Both the position numbers and the translations under genes were made by a program. Positions 35,905-45,321 of a DNA stretch of 64,000 nucleotides are shown here, piece by piece. Below the pieces are notes generated by a model. That model ran no database searches, was not told the origin of the DNA, and saw nothing but the letters and a program-made list of their open reading frames with translations. The stretch's first letter is position 1; each line of letters begins with the position of its first letter. Source of the DNA: Adlercreutzia sp. ZJ304 (GTDB lineage: Bacteria > Actinomycetota > Coriobacteriia > Coriobacteriales > Eggerthellaceae); the NCBI RefSeq assembly GCF_011039075.1, contig NZ_JAAKEG010000005.1, forward strand, positions 1-64,000. Reading direction: 5' to 3'.

Positions 35905-37401
35905 TTATTCACCCGCCTTTTCAGCGAACGCAGGAGCAATGGGCGCTTTGCCGTAAATCGACTCTAGCGCTGCAGCCACACGGAACATGTTCACGTCTTT
36001 GAACGCAGGGGATATAAGTTGCGCACCTATGGGTAGGTTCGTTTGCGACCCCAGCCCCACAGGCACCGACATTCCACCGTTGCCCGCTATGTTTATAGAA
36101 ATGGTGAACATATCTGATAAATACATTTGCGCCGGATCGCCTATTTCGCCAAATTTGAACGCCGTGCGCGGACTAACCGGGCTAAGAATGCAATCAACTT
36201 TTTGGAAAGCGTGCTCGTAGTCTTGCGTGATAAGGGTGCGCACTTGCTGCGCCGGATAATAATAAGTGTCATACACGCCGGAAGATAACAGGTAACTGCC
36301 AAGCATTATGCGACGGCGCGCCTCGGGACCAAAGCCTTTAGAGCGACTAGTTTCGTATTGCGTATCTAAGTCAGTATGACCCGGATCGCAGTAACCGTAG
36401 CGCACCGAATCGAAACGCGCCAAATTGCTAAACGCTTCGCACGGACCCAGCACATAGTAAGCGCTCATTGCCGCTTTTGCGTGTTCAAGCTCTATTTCTA
36501 CCAGCTCGGCACCTAAGTCAGCTAGTTTTTGTGCAGCCTCTGTTATGCGGCTGCGCACTTCATCTGTAAGCCCTTCGGCTTCCATAAATTCTGGCACTAT
36601 ACCTATGCGCATACCCTTTATACCTTCGGCAAGATTTGCCGTGAAATCTACATCGACGCATTGACTGGTGCAATCGTGTTCATCGAAACCAGATATGGCA
36701 TTCAGCGCCAAAGCGGCATCTTCCACGCTGCGAGCAAATGGACCAACCTGATCTAGGCTGCTACCAAAAGCCACCACGCCATAGCGCGAAACAACGCCAT
36801 ATGTTGGTTTTACGCCCACAATTCCGCAAAAACTTGCAGGCTGACGGATTGAACCACCCGTGTCTGACCCAAGCGCCACAGGCACAAGCCCCGCCGCTAC
36901 AGCAGCAGCACTTCCGCCCGAGCTGCCGCCCGGAACGCGCTGGAAATCCCAAGGATTTAGCGTGGGACCAAATGCGCTTGTCTCGGTCGAACTGCCGAAA
37001 GCAAACTCGTCCATATTCAGTTTACCGACAGGTAGGGCGCCAGCGTTTAGAGTATATTCAACACAAGTAGCTGTATATGGCGATACATAGTTTGCCAGCA
37101 TGTTTGAAGAGCATGTTGTATGCGTCCCCAGTAAATTCATATTGTCTTTAAAGCCCACCGGAATGCCTGCAAGCGCACCAACTTCATCAAACTTTCCGCT
37201 GGCTATGGCGCTGTCAACTTTTTTAGCGGCGCTTGCTGCCATATCGGCTGTAAGTTCTAGGAAAGCGTGCATTTGCTTGTCTGATTGCTGTATGCGGTCT
37301 ATGGTTGCGCTGGCAATTTCAGCAGCTGTAAATTCCTTAGCAGCAAGCCCAGCCTGCAAATCGCGAACACCCATAGCTCCAAAAGCGGTTTTTGCAGCCA
37401 T
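35905..37401 (-). CDS. gatA: Asp/Glu-tRNA amidotransferase subunit A
   Basis: GatA is the amidase-signature glutaminase that supplies ammonia. The 498-residue product has the catalytic triad: Lys in VGFKDN, and the two serines in RVPGGSSGGSAAAVAAG and LGSDTGGSIRQPASFCG. It starts at ATG 37399-37401 and shares TAATG with the gatC stop codon. The presence of GatCAB implies indirect routes to Gln- or Asn-tRNA. Confidence 0.96.
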   Translation of the reverse strand: MAAKTAFGAMGVRDLQAGLAAKEFTAAEIASATIDRIQQSDKQMHAFLELTADMAASAAKKVDSAIASGKFDEVGALAGIPVGFKDNMNLLGTHTTCSSNMLANYVSPYTATCVEYTLNAGALPVGKLNMDEFAFGSSTETSAFGPTLNPWDFQRVPGGSSGGSAAAVAAGLVPVALGSDTGGSIRQPASFCGIVGVKPTYGVVSRYGVVAFGSSLDQVGPFARSVEDAALALNAISGFDEHDCTSQCVDVDFTANLAEGIKGMRIGIVPEFMEAEGLTDEVRSRITEAAQKLADLGAELVEIELEHAKAAMSAYYVLGPCEAFSNLARFDSVRYGYCDPGHTDLDTQYETSRSKGFGPEARRRIMLGSYLLSSGVYDTYYYPAQQVRTLITQDYEHAFQKVDCILSPVSPRTAFKFGEIGDPAQMYLSDMFTISINIAGNGGMSVPVGLGSQTNLPIGAQLISPAFKDVNMFRVAAALESIYGKAPIAPAFAEKAGE

Positions 37402-37712
37402 TAGCGATCGCCTCCGTCCCCTAGAACCGACGGAATAAGAAAGCATCCGTCTTGTTGCTTAGGCGCATTCTGCAATGATTCTTCCTGCGTAAAGCTTGAT
37501 CGCTCGGTGTCTTCACGCATCACATTTGCAAGTGCCCCTATGGGGTGAAATGTTGGCGGCACACCGGTTAAGTCGTATTCAGTTATTGGAGCCAAGCCGT
37601 CGATGATGGAGTTCAAATCTACCGTCATCTGCACCACTTCGTCCTCCGTCATGCCTATGCGCGCGTACTCAGCAATGCCGCGTACATCGGCTTCAGTAAG
37701 ATGTTGCGTCAT
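37401..37712 (-). CDS. gatC: Asp/Glu-tRNA amidotransferase subunit C
   Basis: This small subunit stabilises GatA-GatB. The 103-residue product has VRGIAEYARIGMTEDEVVQM, the FHPIGALANVMREDT segment and the terminal FLIPSVLGDG, as in the family. The start is ATG 37710-37712 with GGAAGGCGAG upstream. It is the first gene of the apparent gatCAB, ligase, racemase, asnB run. Confidence 0.93.
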   Translation of the reverse strand: MTQHLTEADVRGIAEYARIGMTEDEVVQMTVDLNSIIDGLAPITEYDLTGVPPTFHPIGALANVMREDTERSSFTQEESLQNAPKQQDGCFLIPSVLGDGGDR

Positions 37713-37862
37713 AGAATCTCGCCTTCCAGCACGTGAACTGGTCGAAAAACAACTCGAACCATAATAACGCAAAGCACTCTAAAAGCATGCCATTGGCACC
37801 CCGATTAATGAACTTGAAATAATCCTCAGCCTAGTAAAATCGATAAAATAACCAAAATGCAA

Positions 37863-38927
37863 CTAAACATTAAACTTGAAATGCATCACATCGCCATCTT
37901 GGACTATGTAGTCTTTGCCCTCTTGCCGCAACTTGCCGGCTTCGCGGCATCCTTTTTCGCCACCATTGGCAACATAATCTTCAAAGCTAGCTGTTTCGGC
38001 TTTGATGAATCCGCGTTCAAAATCGCTATGAATAACGCCTGCAGCTTGCGGAGCCTTTGCCCCTACCGGCACAGTCCAAGCCCTACTCTCGGTTTCGCCG
38101 CTAGTAAAGAACGATTGCAACCCAAGCAGCGCATACGCTTCACGAACAAGCCGCGCCAAACCGCTTTCGGAAAGCCCCATAGCTTCCAAATATTCAGCAG
38201 CTTCAGCCGGATCAAGCTCTGCCAAATCAGCCTCGACCTTCGCGCTGATAGGCACAGGATCTAGTCCATCTATCTCGGGCAGATCGGCATCTAACTGATC
38301 TTCATCAACATTTGCAATGTATAACATTGGTTTCATGGTTAGTAAATGAAGCCCATAAAGTGCTGCCTGTTCGTCTTCAGTTAGGTCAAGCGTGCGGGCT
38401 CTGTGTCCATCGTTTAACCCAGCAAGCACTTTCTTTGCTACCTCAAACTGCGCAACGGCAGCCTTATCCCTCTTAGCTTCTTTCTCTAAACGCGGAAGCG
38501 CCTTTTCCACAGTAGCTATGTCAGCCAAAATCAGCTCGGTTTTAATCGTCTCCACATCGGAAAGCGCATCCACACGCCCAGCCACATGCACTACATCCGG
38601 ATCGGTGAAGAAGCGCACAACCTCACAAATTGCATCGGTTTCGCGAATATTTGCCAAAAACTGATTGCCAAGCCCTTCCCCTTGGCTAGCACCAGCCACA
38701 AGACCCGCAATGTCTACAAACTCCACCGTAGCGGGCACAATTTTTGCAGGGTTGTCAATTTTAGCCAGCGCATCAAGACGCGCATCGGGCACCGGCACCA
38801 CACCAACATTAGGCTCTATTGTTGCAAACGGATAATTCGCAGCCAGCCCACCTTTATTTGTAAGCGCCGTAAACAACGTAGATTTCCCTACATTTGGCAG
38901 ACCAACTATACCAATTGAGAGAGACAT
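37863..38927 (-). CDS. ychF: ribosome-associated ATPase/GTPase YchF
   Basis: This Obg-family P-loop ATPase binds ribosomes. The 354-residue product has GLPNVGKSTLF at residues 8-18, YPFATIEPNVGVVPVPD, the G3 region VDIAGLVAGASQGEGLGN, a coiled-coil insertion (about 130-190) and a C-terminal TGS-like domain with ETASFEDYV and KEGKDY-type ending. It follows the transporter gene by 11 bp. Confidence 0.96.
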   Translation of the reverse strand: MSLSIGIVGLPNVGKSTLFTALTNKGGLAANYPFATIEPNVGVVPVPDARLDALAKIDNPAKIVPATVEFVDIAGLVAGASQGEGLGNQFLANIRETDAICEVVRFFTDPDVVHVAGRVDALSDVETIKTELILADIATVEKALPRLEKEAKRDKAAVAQFEVAKKVLAGLNDGHRARTLDLTEDEQAALYGLHLLTMKPMLYIANVDEDQLDADLPEIDGLDPVPISAKVEADLAELDPAEAAEYLEAMGLSESGLARLVREAYALLGLQSFFTSGETESRAWTVPVGAKAPQAAGVIHSDFERGFIKAETASFEDYVANGGEKGCREAGKLRQEGKDYIVQDGDVMHFKFNV

Positions 38928-38938
38928 GAAACTCCTAA

Positions 38939-40393
38939 CTAAAGCGTAATAACATGCATAGTATTCAATATGTAAGCAACCAAAATTACTACAACGAAAA
39001 TTGGCGCAATATATTTAATCATAACCACAAACAACTTCTCGCCGTTAAATTTACTCGACTGCTTCACTTCGTCAACTATGACTTTCGGCTTTATTATCCA
39101 GCCGATAAAAATGCAAGTAAGCAGCGCCACAATAGGCATCATAATAGTGTTCGACAGGAAATCGAAGAAATCGAGCAATTGCGAATCTTGGTATTCACCT
39201 ATGCCGAATAATGTATACATCAAATCGACCGACAGCATATTGTCGTAGCCCATATTCACAATTACGCCTACCACGGTAACAAACGCTGCGCAAACAGCAA
39301 TTGAAAATGCGCGACCACGACCTGTCGCATCGTCCACAATAGAAACAAGCGTTTCGAAAAGCGAGATGCAGCTGGTCAGCGCCGCAAAAAACACAAGTGC
39401 AAAAAAGGCGAAACCTACAATGTTTCCCATTATGTCGCCTGCAAAATTAAACCCGTTAAACACCTGCGGAAGCACGCCAAACATTAGCCCCGGACCCGCT
39501 TTTGCCGCAACCGCATCAGCGCCGCCTTGAACCGCTACAGCTGCCGGAATTATCATCATGCCAGCAAGAATAGCTATGCCGGTATCAAAAATCTCAATAC
39601 GGCGCACCGAATGCTCCAAGTCTTCTTTTTTTGAAAAGTAGGAACCGTAGGTAATCATAATTCCCATAGCTAGCGACAAACTAAAAAACATCTGCCCCAT
39701 AGCCGCCACCACAAGTTCCACGCTAAATTTTGAAAAGTCGGGAATTAGATAATACGCAAGACCATCAAGCGCGCCCGGCAATGTAAGCGAGAAAGCAGAA
39801 ATTGCTATCGCCATGATGATAAGCGCCACCATAAGCACTTTACTCACACGCTCGATGCCGCGCTTCACGCCCAATGCCGCAACCGCAACCACCATTAGGA
39901 TAAATGCAATCATCCAAGCGTAAGTTTCAGGGTTTTGAAGAATGAAGCCCGTAAAGTATCCATCATCGGCTATAACAGAGGAAGGCGTGAACAGGTAAGA
40001 AAACATGTATTTCGTAACCCAGCCGCCGATAAGCGCATAGTACGGGGTAATTATGAACGGCACCGCACTAGCCAGTATCCCAATTATCATGTATTTCTTG
40101 CCGAATGCGCGGAAAGCACCTATGGCTGATTGACCGGTTTTTCTGCCGAGCGCAGACTCCGCCATCATTAGGGCGAAACCAAACGTAATAACTAGCAGTA
40201 TGTATACAAGCAGAAACGCACCGCCGCCATACTTAGCAGCAAGATACGGAAAGCGCCACAAGTTTCCCAAGCCAACTGCAGATGCTGCAGCCGCCAAAAT
40301 AAAGCCCCATTTTCCAGACCACGATGACCTGCCACTAGACGCTGCTCCATCATGACCGTTGGATTTCACGGGCGCATTTGTTGTCTGACCCAT
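38939..40393 (-). CDS. neurotransmitter:sodium symporter (NSS) family transporter
   Basis: This is a Na+-coupled amino-acid transporter of the LeuT fold. The 484-residue product has the family motif FILAAAASAVGLGNLWRFPY in the first helix (about residues 31-50), the second helix GGGAFLLVYILLVITFGFAL, and about 12 helices in total. The substrate is not determinable from sequence; amino acids are usual. Its expression with ychF is unexplained. Confidence 0.92.
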   Translation of the reverse strand: MGQTTNAPVKSNGHDGAASSGRSSWSGKWGFILAAAASAVGLGNLWRFPYLAAKYGGGAFLLVYILLVITFGFALMMAESALGRKTGQSAIGAFRAFGKKYMIIGILASAVPFIITPYYALIGGWVTKYMFSYLFTPSSVIADDGYFTGFILQNPETYAWMIAFILMVVAVAALGVKRGIERVSKVLMVALIIMAIAISAFSLTLPGALDGLAYYLIPDFSKFSVELVVAAMGQMFFSLSLAMGIMITYGSYFSKKEDLEHSVRRIEIFDTGIAILAGMMIIPAAVAVQGGADAVAAKAGPGLMFGVLPQVFNGFNFAGDIMGNIVGFAFFALVFFAALTSCISLFETLVSIVDDATGRGRAFSIAVCAAFVTVVGVIVNMGYDNMLSVDLMYTLFGIGEYQDSQLLDFFDFLSNTIMMPIVALLTCIFIGWIIKPKVIVDEVKQSSKFNGEKLFVVMIKYIAPIFVVVILVAYILNTMHVITL

Positions 40394-40506
40394 CGTTCTA
40401 TCCTCCGATTCTGTTTCGCACGATTATATCCGCTCGAACAACTGAAACCGAATCCAAAGCATTAAATGTGTCGTACAGTATGAGTAGAGGTAATTACTAC
40501 GTTAAA

Positions 40507-40707
40507 TTAAACAAGACGTGAAGCATCCACGGAAACAAGATGCCCATCATGGGTTTCAAACAAGCACAGCCGCCCATCGCCTTCATATATACAAGAAAAA
40601 CGCGATGGTACATGCGCGGGCGGTACTCTTTCGGGCTTTTCCGAATCGCCATTAACAGCGCTAGCCACATCGGCATATTTAATGTATTTGCGCTTCGTTT
40701 TGCTCAT
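40507..40707 (-). CDS. small hypothetical protein after truA
   Basis: The 66-residue product starts with a basic segment (MSKTKRKYIKYADV) and ends LFETHDGHLVSVDASRLV. I do not recognise the family. The ATG at 40705-40707 is two bases after the truA stop codon; an in-frame ATG at 40725 lies inside truA. Neither has a clear ribosome site, so translation would depend on coupling to truA. Confidence 0.45.
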   Translation of the reverse strand: MSKTKRKYIKYADVASAVNGDSEKPERVPPAHVPSRFSCIYEGDGRLCLFETHDGHLVSVDASRLV

Positions 40708-40711
40708 GGTT

Positions 40712-41482
40712 TCAATATTCGACATGCCATAGAAAAAGGCCCTGACCGGGGGCATTTTCACCAGCAGCTTGGCGATTTCGCGCAGCAAGCACATCTGTCA
40801 TCCAATTAGGTTCACGCTTGCCGCGCCCCACAAGCACAAGCGACCCAACAATAGCCCGCACCATAGAATGCAGAAAAGCATTGCCTACAACCTTCACCAC
40901 AAGCATGTTTTCGCCCAATATGCAATCTTGCGAAAACGAAATTTCATGCACGTTGCGATGCGTAGGCTTTCCTTCAGCGGATGCAGCCATACAGAAACTT
41001 TTGAAATCGTGCTCTCCAATTAAATATTGTGCAGCCTGTTGCATTGCTTGCACGTTCAACGCCTGCGAAACATGCCAGCTGAAATTGGCTGCAAAAACAG
41101 GCGGCGTATCCTGCTGGCATATGTAATAGCGATATTCGCGATATTTCGCATCGAAGCGCGCTGAAAATTCACACGGGCGCAGCTGCACATCTCGCACCGA
41201 TATATCGTCGTGCACAAGCGCGTTCATCGAGCGCAAAAACGCGCTGCTGCCGCGCTGCTGCATTTCGTCTTCCGCAACCTGAAAACTGACCACCTGCCCA
41301 AGCGCATGAACACCCGCATCGGTACGACCAGCACACACGGTTTCAACTTGCCGGCGAAAAATTAGCTGGAGCGCATGTTCTAGTTCGCCCTGCACAGTAA
41401 GCTGCCCGGGCTGGCGCGCAAACCCGCTAAACGCTGCCCCGTTATAGGCCACCAGCACCGAATATGTAGTCATATCATCCAT
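40712..41482 (-). CDS. truA: tRNA pseudouridine(38-40) synthase
   Basis: TruA makes pseudouridine at positions 38-40 in the tRNA anticodon arm. The 256-residue product has LVAYNGAAFSGFARQPGQ, the catalytic Asp in CAGRTDAGVHALGQV (near residue 54), REYRYYI and FLHSMVRAIVGSLVLVGRGK. No ribosome site lies ahead of ATG 41480-41482. The start codon sits in an inverted repeat GTAGTCAT-N7-ATGACTAC, and a second ATG three codons in is possible. Confidence 0.94.
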   Translation of the reverse strand: MDDMTTYSVLVAYNGAAFSGFARQPGQLTVQGELEHALQLIFRRQVETVCAGRTDAGVHALGQVVSFQVAEDEMQQRGSSAFLRSMNALVHDDISVRDVQLRPCEFSARFDAKYREYRYYICQQDTPPVFAANFSWHVSQALNVQAMQQAAQYLIGEHDFKSFCMAASAEGKPTHRNVHEISFSQDCILGENMLVVKVVGNAFLHSMVRAIVGSLVLVGRGKREPNWMTDVLAARNRQAAGENAPGQGLFLWHVEY

Positions 41483-41488
41483 GACTAC
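41466..41488 (-). promoter_or_regulatory. inverted repeat over the truA start codon
   Basis: GTAGTCAT and ATGACTAC are perfect 8-bp arms with 7 bases between them. The first arm contains the start codon. A CATAAAAT sequence just upstream could be a -10 box, which would leave an almost leaderless mRNA beginning at this hairpin. Confidence 0.35.
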
Positions 41489-41541
41489 ATTTTATGCGAT
41501 TAAGAAATGCATTCGGCGCATAAAGTCGGAAAGGTGAAGTG

Positions 41542-41570
41542 AAGGCTGCGCAGCTTCTTAGCGCAGCCTT
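41542..41570 (-). terminator. hairpin after dnaE
   Basis: A perfect 10-bp stem AAGGCTGCGC/GCGCAGCCTT with a 9-base loop lies 12 bp after the dnaE stop codon. The T-run is weak on this strand. Confidence 0.6.
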
Positions 41571-41582
41571 TCCGGTTTTACC

Positions 41583-44500
41583 CTAAACAGCCCTGCCGAA
41601 TAGTTGATTTAGCTCGTTGCGCATTATTGGAGAACGAGCATCTACCGTTATAGGCAATTCCGCGCGGAAATTATGCCCATCGGATTGCGTTATAAGAATG
41701 CACACGCCATCGCGCCCGGGGAATTGCCGCAGAATACGGTTCAACCTTTGTGAGCGATTAGCGTCAAATTCACCAGCGCGCAAACGCAGCTCTAAATGCT
41801 CGGGGGCACGACTGCCTTCCTTGCCTTCTAGTTGTATAGCCTCTATTTCGTTCGCCAAAATTTGGTTGCCGCGATCGTTTGCTTCAAACTTGCCGCGCAC
41901 GCGCACTATTGAATCTTCCATTACGGCATCTTGGAATTTCTCAAAATCGAAGGTGATGCACTCTACCCAACCAGTTGTATCCTCTAGCGTAAATGTTGCC
42001 ATCTTCGTACCGCGTTTCGTTAGACGTACATTAACACCGGAGATAAGCCCCACATAGTTCGATATTTTTACATCATGCTTCGTCTCGGCTAAATCGCCCA
42101 AGCTGCAGCGCGACATGAGAGCTATAGCATCTTCATACGGATCAAGCGGATGCCCCGACACGTAAATGCCCATGGTGTCTTTCTCGTTCTTTAGCTTTAA
42201 GCGCAGCGGCCACTCCACGCCATCGGGTGCGGGTACTTCTTCTTTGAAGCCCGAATCTTCTATGTCGCCAAACATGTCGAACATGGAAACTTGTCCGCGA
42301 TCGTTATCGCGCTGACGACGCGCAACATCATCAAGCAGCGAAGTTTCGTCTACGAAATGTATCAACTGTTTGCGCGTATAACCCGTAGAGTCGAACGCAC
42401 CACCCATTATTAAAGCTTCAAGCGTTTTGCGATTCCAGCACTTATAGTCAACGCGATTCACAAAATCGTGCAAACTACTAAATGCTCCATTGCGCTCGCG
42501 CTCGGCAATAATTTCTTCCGCTACATTGCGTCCAACACCGCGCACGCCGACCAAACCAAAACGAATACCACCCTCAACCGGCGTAAATTCAGCATTCGAT
42601 GAATTTACATCAGGCGGCAAAACCGCTATGCCACTATGCTTGCAGCTGGCAATGTAGCGTATCAGCCTATCGGTTTTGCCCATGTAGCTAGAAAGAACAG
42701 CCGCCATGTAATCGTTAGGGTAATGCGCTTTCAAAAACGCTGTGCGCATAACAAGAATCGCATATGCCGCTGAGTGCGATTTATTAAAAGCGTACTTAGC
42801 GAATTTCTCGGCATCGTTCCAAATTTGCTTGGCAATTTCAAGCGGAAAACCGTTTTCTACCGCGCCATTATTCCAGTCTTCCTGAAGCTCTTTCATAACG
42901 TCGAGCTTTTTCTTGCCCATAGCCTTGCGCAACTTGTCAGCCTTTCCAGCCGAGAAGCCACTCATCGCCATAGAAATCTGCATGATCTGCTCTTGATAGA
43001 CCATGGTGCCATATGTTTCTTCCAAAATAGGACGCAGGCGCTCGTCGTAATAGTGAATTTGCGTTTTACCCGATGCGACTTTTACATAGTCGTCCACCAT
43101 GCCCGACTCTAGCGGACCCGGACGGTTCAACGCAATTGAAGCCACAATATCGGAGAAGCGTCGCGGTGGCAGACGCTTGAACAGGCTTACATAAAGCGCA
43201 CTTTCAACTTGGAACAAACCGTCCATATTGCCCGAGCGCATAAGTTCAAATGCAGCCTCATCGTCGGTCGGTATTTCTTCAGGAATTATTTTTTCGCCGG
43301 TGCGAGCCTCTATGTTGCGGCACGCGCGCGACAACACACCCAGCGTGCGCAGCCCCAAAAAGTCCATCTTCAAAAGACCAAGTTCGGGGGTGTAGTGCCC
43401 ATCGTATTGGGTAATTATGCCGCCACCCTTAGTGTCGCGCTTCATGGGTACATGGTCGCTCATAGGATCGCGGCAAATAATTGTGGCGCAAGCATGCACG
43501 CCTTCACCGCGCACATGCCCTTCAATTGACAAAGCTCCATCCAGAATTTTCTTCGCCACTTCATCGGTTTCATAAGCAGTTTTTAGGTCGGGGTTTTTGG
43601 CAATAGCATCTTTAATACTTATACCCAACTCATCTGGAATCATCTTCGATATGCGATCGCCCGAACCATAATCGAAGCCCAGTACACGCGCGGCATCGCG
43701 CACAGCATTTCGCGCCTGCAACGTACCAAATGTAATAACGCCCGCTACGTGATCTTCGCCATAAACTTGCTTTATGTGCTCAATAACTTCACCGCGCCGT
43801 TCATCGTCGAAATCGACATCAATATCGGGCATTTCCACGCGCTCGGGCGACAAAAAGCGTTCGAACAGCAAGCCGTTAGTCAGCGGGTCAAGATCGGTAA
43901 TTCCCATGGCGTAAGACACAATAGCGCCTGCAGCAGACCCACGTCCGGGACCAACTCCAATACCCTGACTGCGTGCCCACTCTATATATTCCTGAACAAT
44001 AAGGAAGTATGCCGGAAAACCCTGCTGGATAATAATGCTCATCTCGTAGTCGGCGCGCTCTTGCGCCTCGGGAGGCACCGGCACTCCATAGCGGCGCTCA
44101 AGACCCGCTTGTACCTGCTTGCGAAAATAGCTTTCCTCCGTTTCGCCTTCGGGTAGAGGAAATTTAGGCAAGATACTGTCGCGCTCAAGTTCAACGTTGC
44201 ACTTCGCCGCCAGTTCTACCGTGTTATCACACGCTTCCGGGAAATCAGCCATAACGGCTCGCATTTCTTCCTCAGTTTTCATGTAGAACTGATCGTTTTC
44301 AAACTTCATCCGCTTAACATCGTTCACAGAAGCGCCCGTACCTATGCATAGCATAAGATCTTGCGCGGTAGCGTCTTCCTGAAGCAAATAATGAAAGTCG
44401 TTCGTGGCGATAGTTTTCAAACCAACTTCTTGCGCCACTTTCACCAGCTGATGATTTAGTTGCGTCTGCGTAAGACCACCGTCGGTGGTAAGCCCTTGGT

Positions 44501-45038
44501 TTTGCAGCTCTATATAAAAGTCGCCCTCGTCAAAACATGCAGCCAGCGTTCGTGCCCACTGTACAGCTTCATTAAATTGCCCTGCGTCTATCATGCGTGG
44601 AACAATGCCCGCGATGCATGCCGATGCACCTATTATTCCGCTACCGTATTTCTGCAATTGCTCTAGCGTTGTACGCGGCTTGTAGTAGAAATTATCAACG
44701 TGGCTTTCGCTAACAAGCTTTAGCAAGTTGTGATAACCCTGCGTAGTCTTCGCCAACAACAATAGGTGATAAAGCCTAGGTTTAACATCGGTTCTAAGTT
44801 CGCTGTCGGTCGTAAAATAAACCTCGCAACCATAGATTGGTTTTACAGTTTTACCAGTTTCCGCCTTTACAGCTGCACAGGCATCGCACAGTTCCACCAC
44901 ACCGCTCATAACACCATGGTCGGTTATTGCTACTGCGGGCATACCTAAGTCAGCTGCGCGACGAACCATGTCTTTAACATGGGTTATTCCGTCCAAAAGA
45001 GAGTATTCAGTATGATTGTGCAAATGCACGAATGCCAT
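41583..45038 (-). CDS. dnaE: DNA polymerase III alpha subunit
   Basis: This is the replicative polymerase of the DnaE1 type. The 1151-residue product starts with the PHP domain (FVHLHNHTEYSLLDG, then ITDHGVMSGV). The palm has the catalytic PDIDVDFDDERR (near residue 400), with GVGPGRGSAAG just before it, and the fingers include HVRGEGVHACATIICRDP. The helix-hairpin-helix and OB domains follow (VGLISGVNVRLTKRGTKMATFTLED near 990-1015). Length and order are normal. Confidence 0.97.
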   Translation of the reverse strand: MAFVHLHNHTEYSLLDGITHVKDMVRRAADLGMPAVAITDHGVMSGVVELCDACAAVKAETGKTVKPIYGCEVYFTTDSELRTDVKPRLYHLLLLAKTTQGYHNLLKLVSESHVDNFYYKPRTTLEQLQKYGSGIIGASACIAGIVPRMIDAGQFNEAVQWARTLAACFDEGDFYIELQNQGLTTDGGLTQTQLNHQLVKVAQEVGLKTIATNDFHYLLQEDATAQDLMLCIGTGASVNDVKRMKFENDQFYMKTEEEMRAVMADFPEACDNTVELAAKCNVELERDSILPKFPLPEGETEESYFRKQVQAGLERRYGVPVPPEAQERADYEMSIIIQQGFPAYFLIVQEYIEWARSQGIGVGPGRGSAAGAIVSYAMGITDLDPLTNGLLFERFLSPERVEMPDIDVDFDDERRGEVIEHIKQVYGEDHVAGVITFGTLQARNAVRDAARVLGFDYGSGDRISKMIPDELGISIKDAIAKNPDLKTAYETDEVAKKILDGALSIEGHVRGEGVHACATIICRDPMSDHVPMKRDTKGGGIITQYDGHYTPELGLLKMDFLGLRTLGVLSRACRNIEARTGEKIIPEEIPTDDEAAFELMRSGNMDGLFQVESALYVSLFKRLPPRRFSDIVASIALNRPGPLESGMVDDYVKVASGKTQIHYYDERLRPILEETYGTMVYQEQIMQISMAMSGFSAGKADKLRKAMGKKKLDVMKELQEDWNNGAVENGFPLEIAKQIWNDAEKFAKYAFNKSHSAAYAILVMRTAFLKAHYPNDYMAAVLSSYMGKTDRLIRYIASCKHSGIAVLPPDVNSSNAEFTPVEGGIRFGLVGVRGVGRNVAEEIIAERERNGAFSSLHDFVNRVDYKCWNRKTLEALIMGGAFDSTGYTRKQLIHFVDETSLLDDVARRQRDNDRGQVSMFDMFGDIEDSGFKEEVPAPDGVEWPLRLKLKNEKDTMGIYVSGHPLDPYEDAIALMSRCSLGDLAETKHDVKISNYVGLISGVNVRLTKRGTKMATFTLEDTTGWVECITFDFEKFQDAVMEDSIVRVRGKFEANDRGNQILANEIEAIQLEGKEGSRAPEHLELRLRAGEFDANRSQRLNRILRQFPGRDGVCILITQSDGHNFRAELPITVDARSPIMRNELNQLFGRAV

Positions 45039-45321
45039 ATCTTGCGCCTCGGTTCTATGATTAATGCGCCATGTTGTGTTTTGAATGCGAATGCGGCGCT
45101 TCGTTTGTCTATGCCATCATAGCAGCATTCAGACTTCGCGAACATCGAACATTCTATGCATTTTCGATTGATTTTACATTTGACGGCATATTAGGAGACG
45201 CAAACTGTAAATAGCGCATTACAAGACAGGATACAGCATCTGCGGTTTATTGTATAAATATTGCTTGTTTTTAGAAGGAGGCGCAAGGAATATACGTTCC
45301 CTGCGCCTCCATATTGTGAGT
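45039..45321. other. intergenic region with a 14-bp hairpin
   Basis: No gene is seen. A near-perfect stem (GGAGGCGCAAGGAA at 45277-45290 with TTCCCTGCGCCTCC at 45297-45310, one mismatch) lies just after the surface-protein gene on the minus strand. It probably ends that transcript, although the T-run is poor. The rest upstream of dnaE shows nothing recognisable. Confidence 0.6.
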
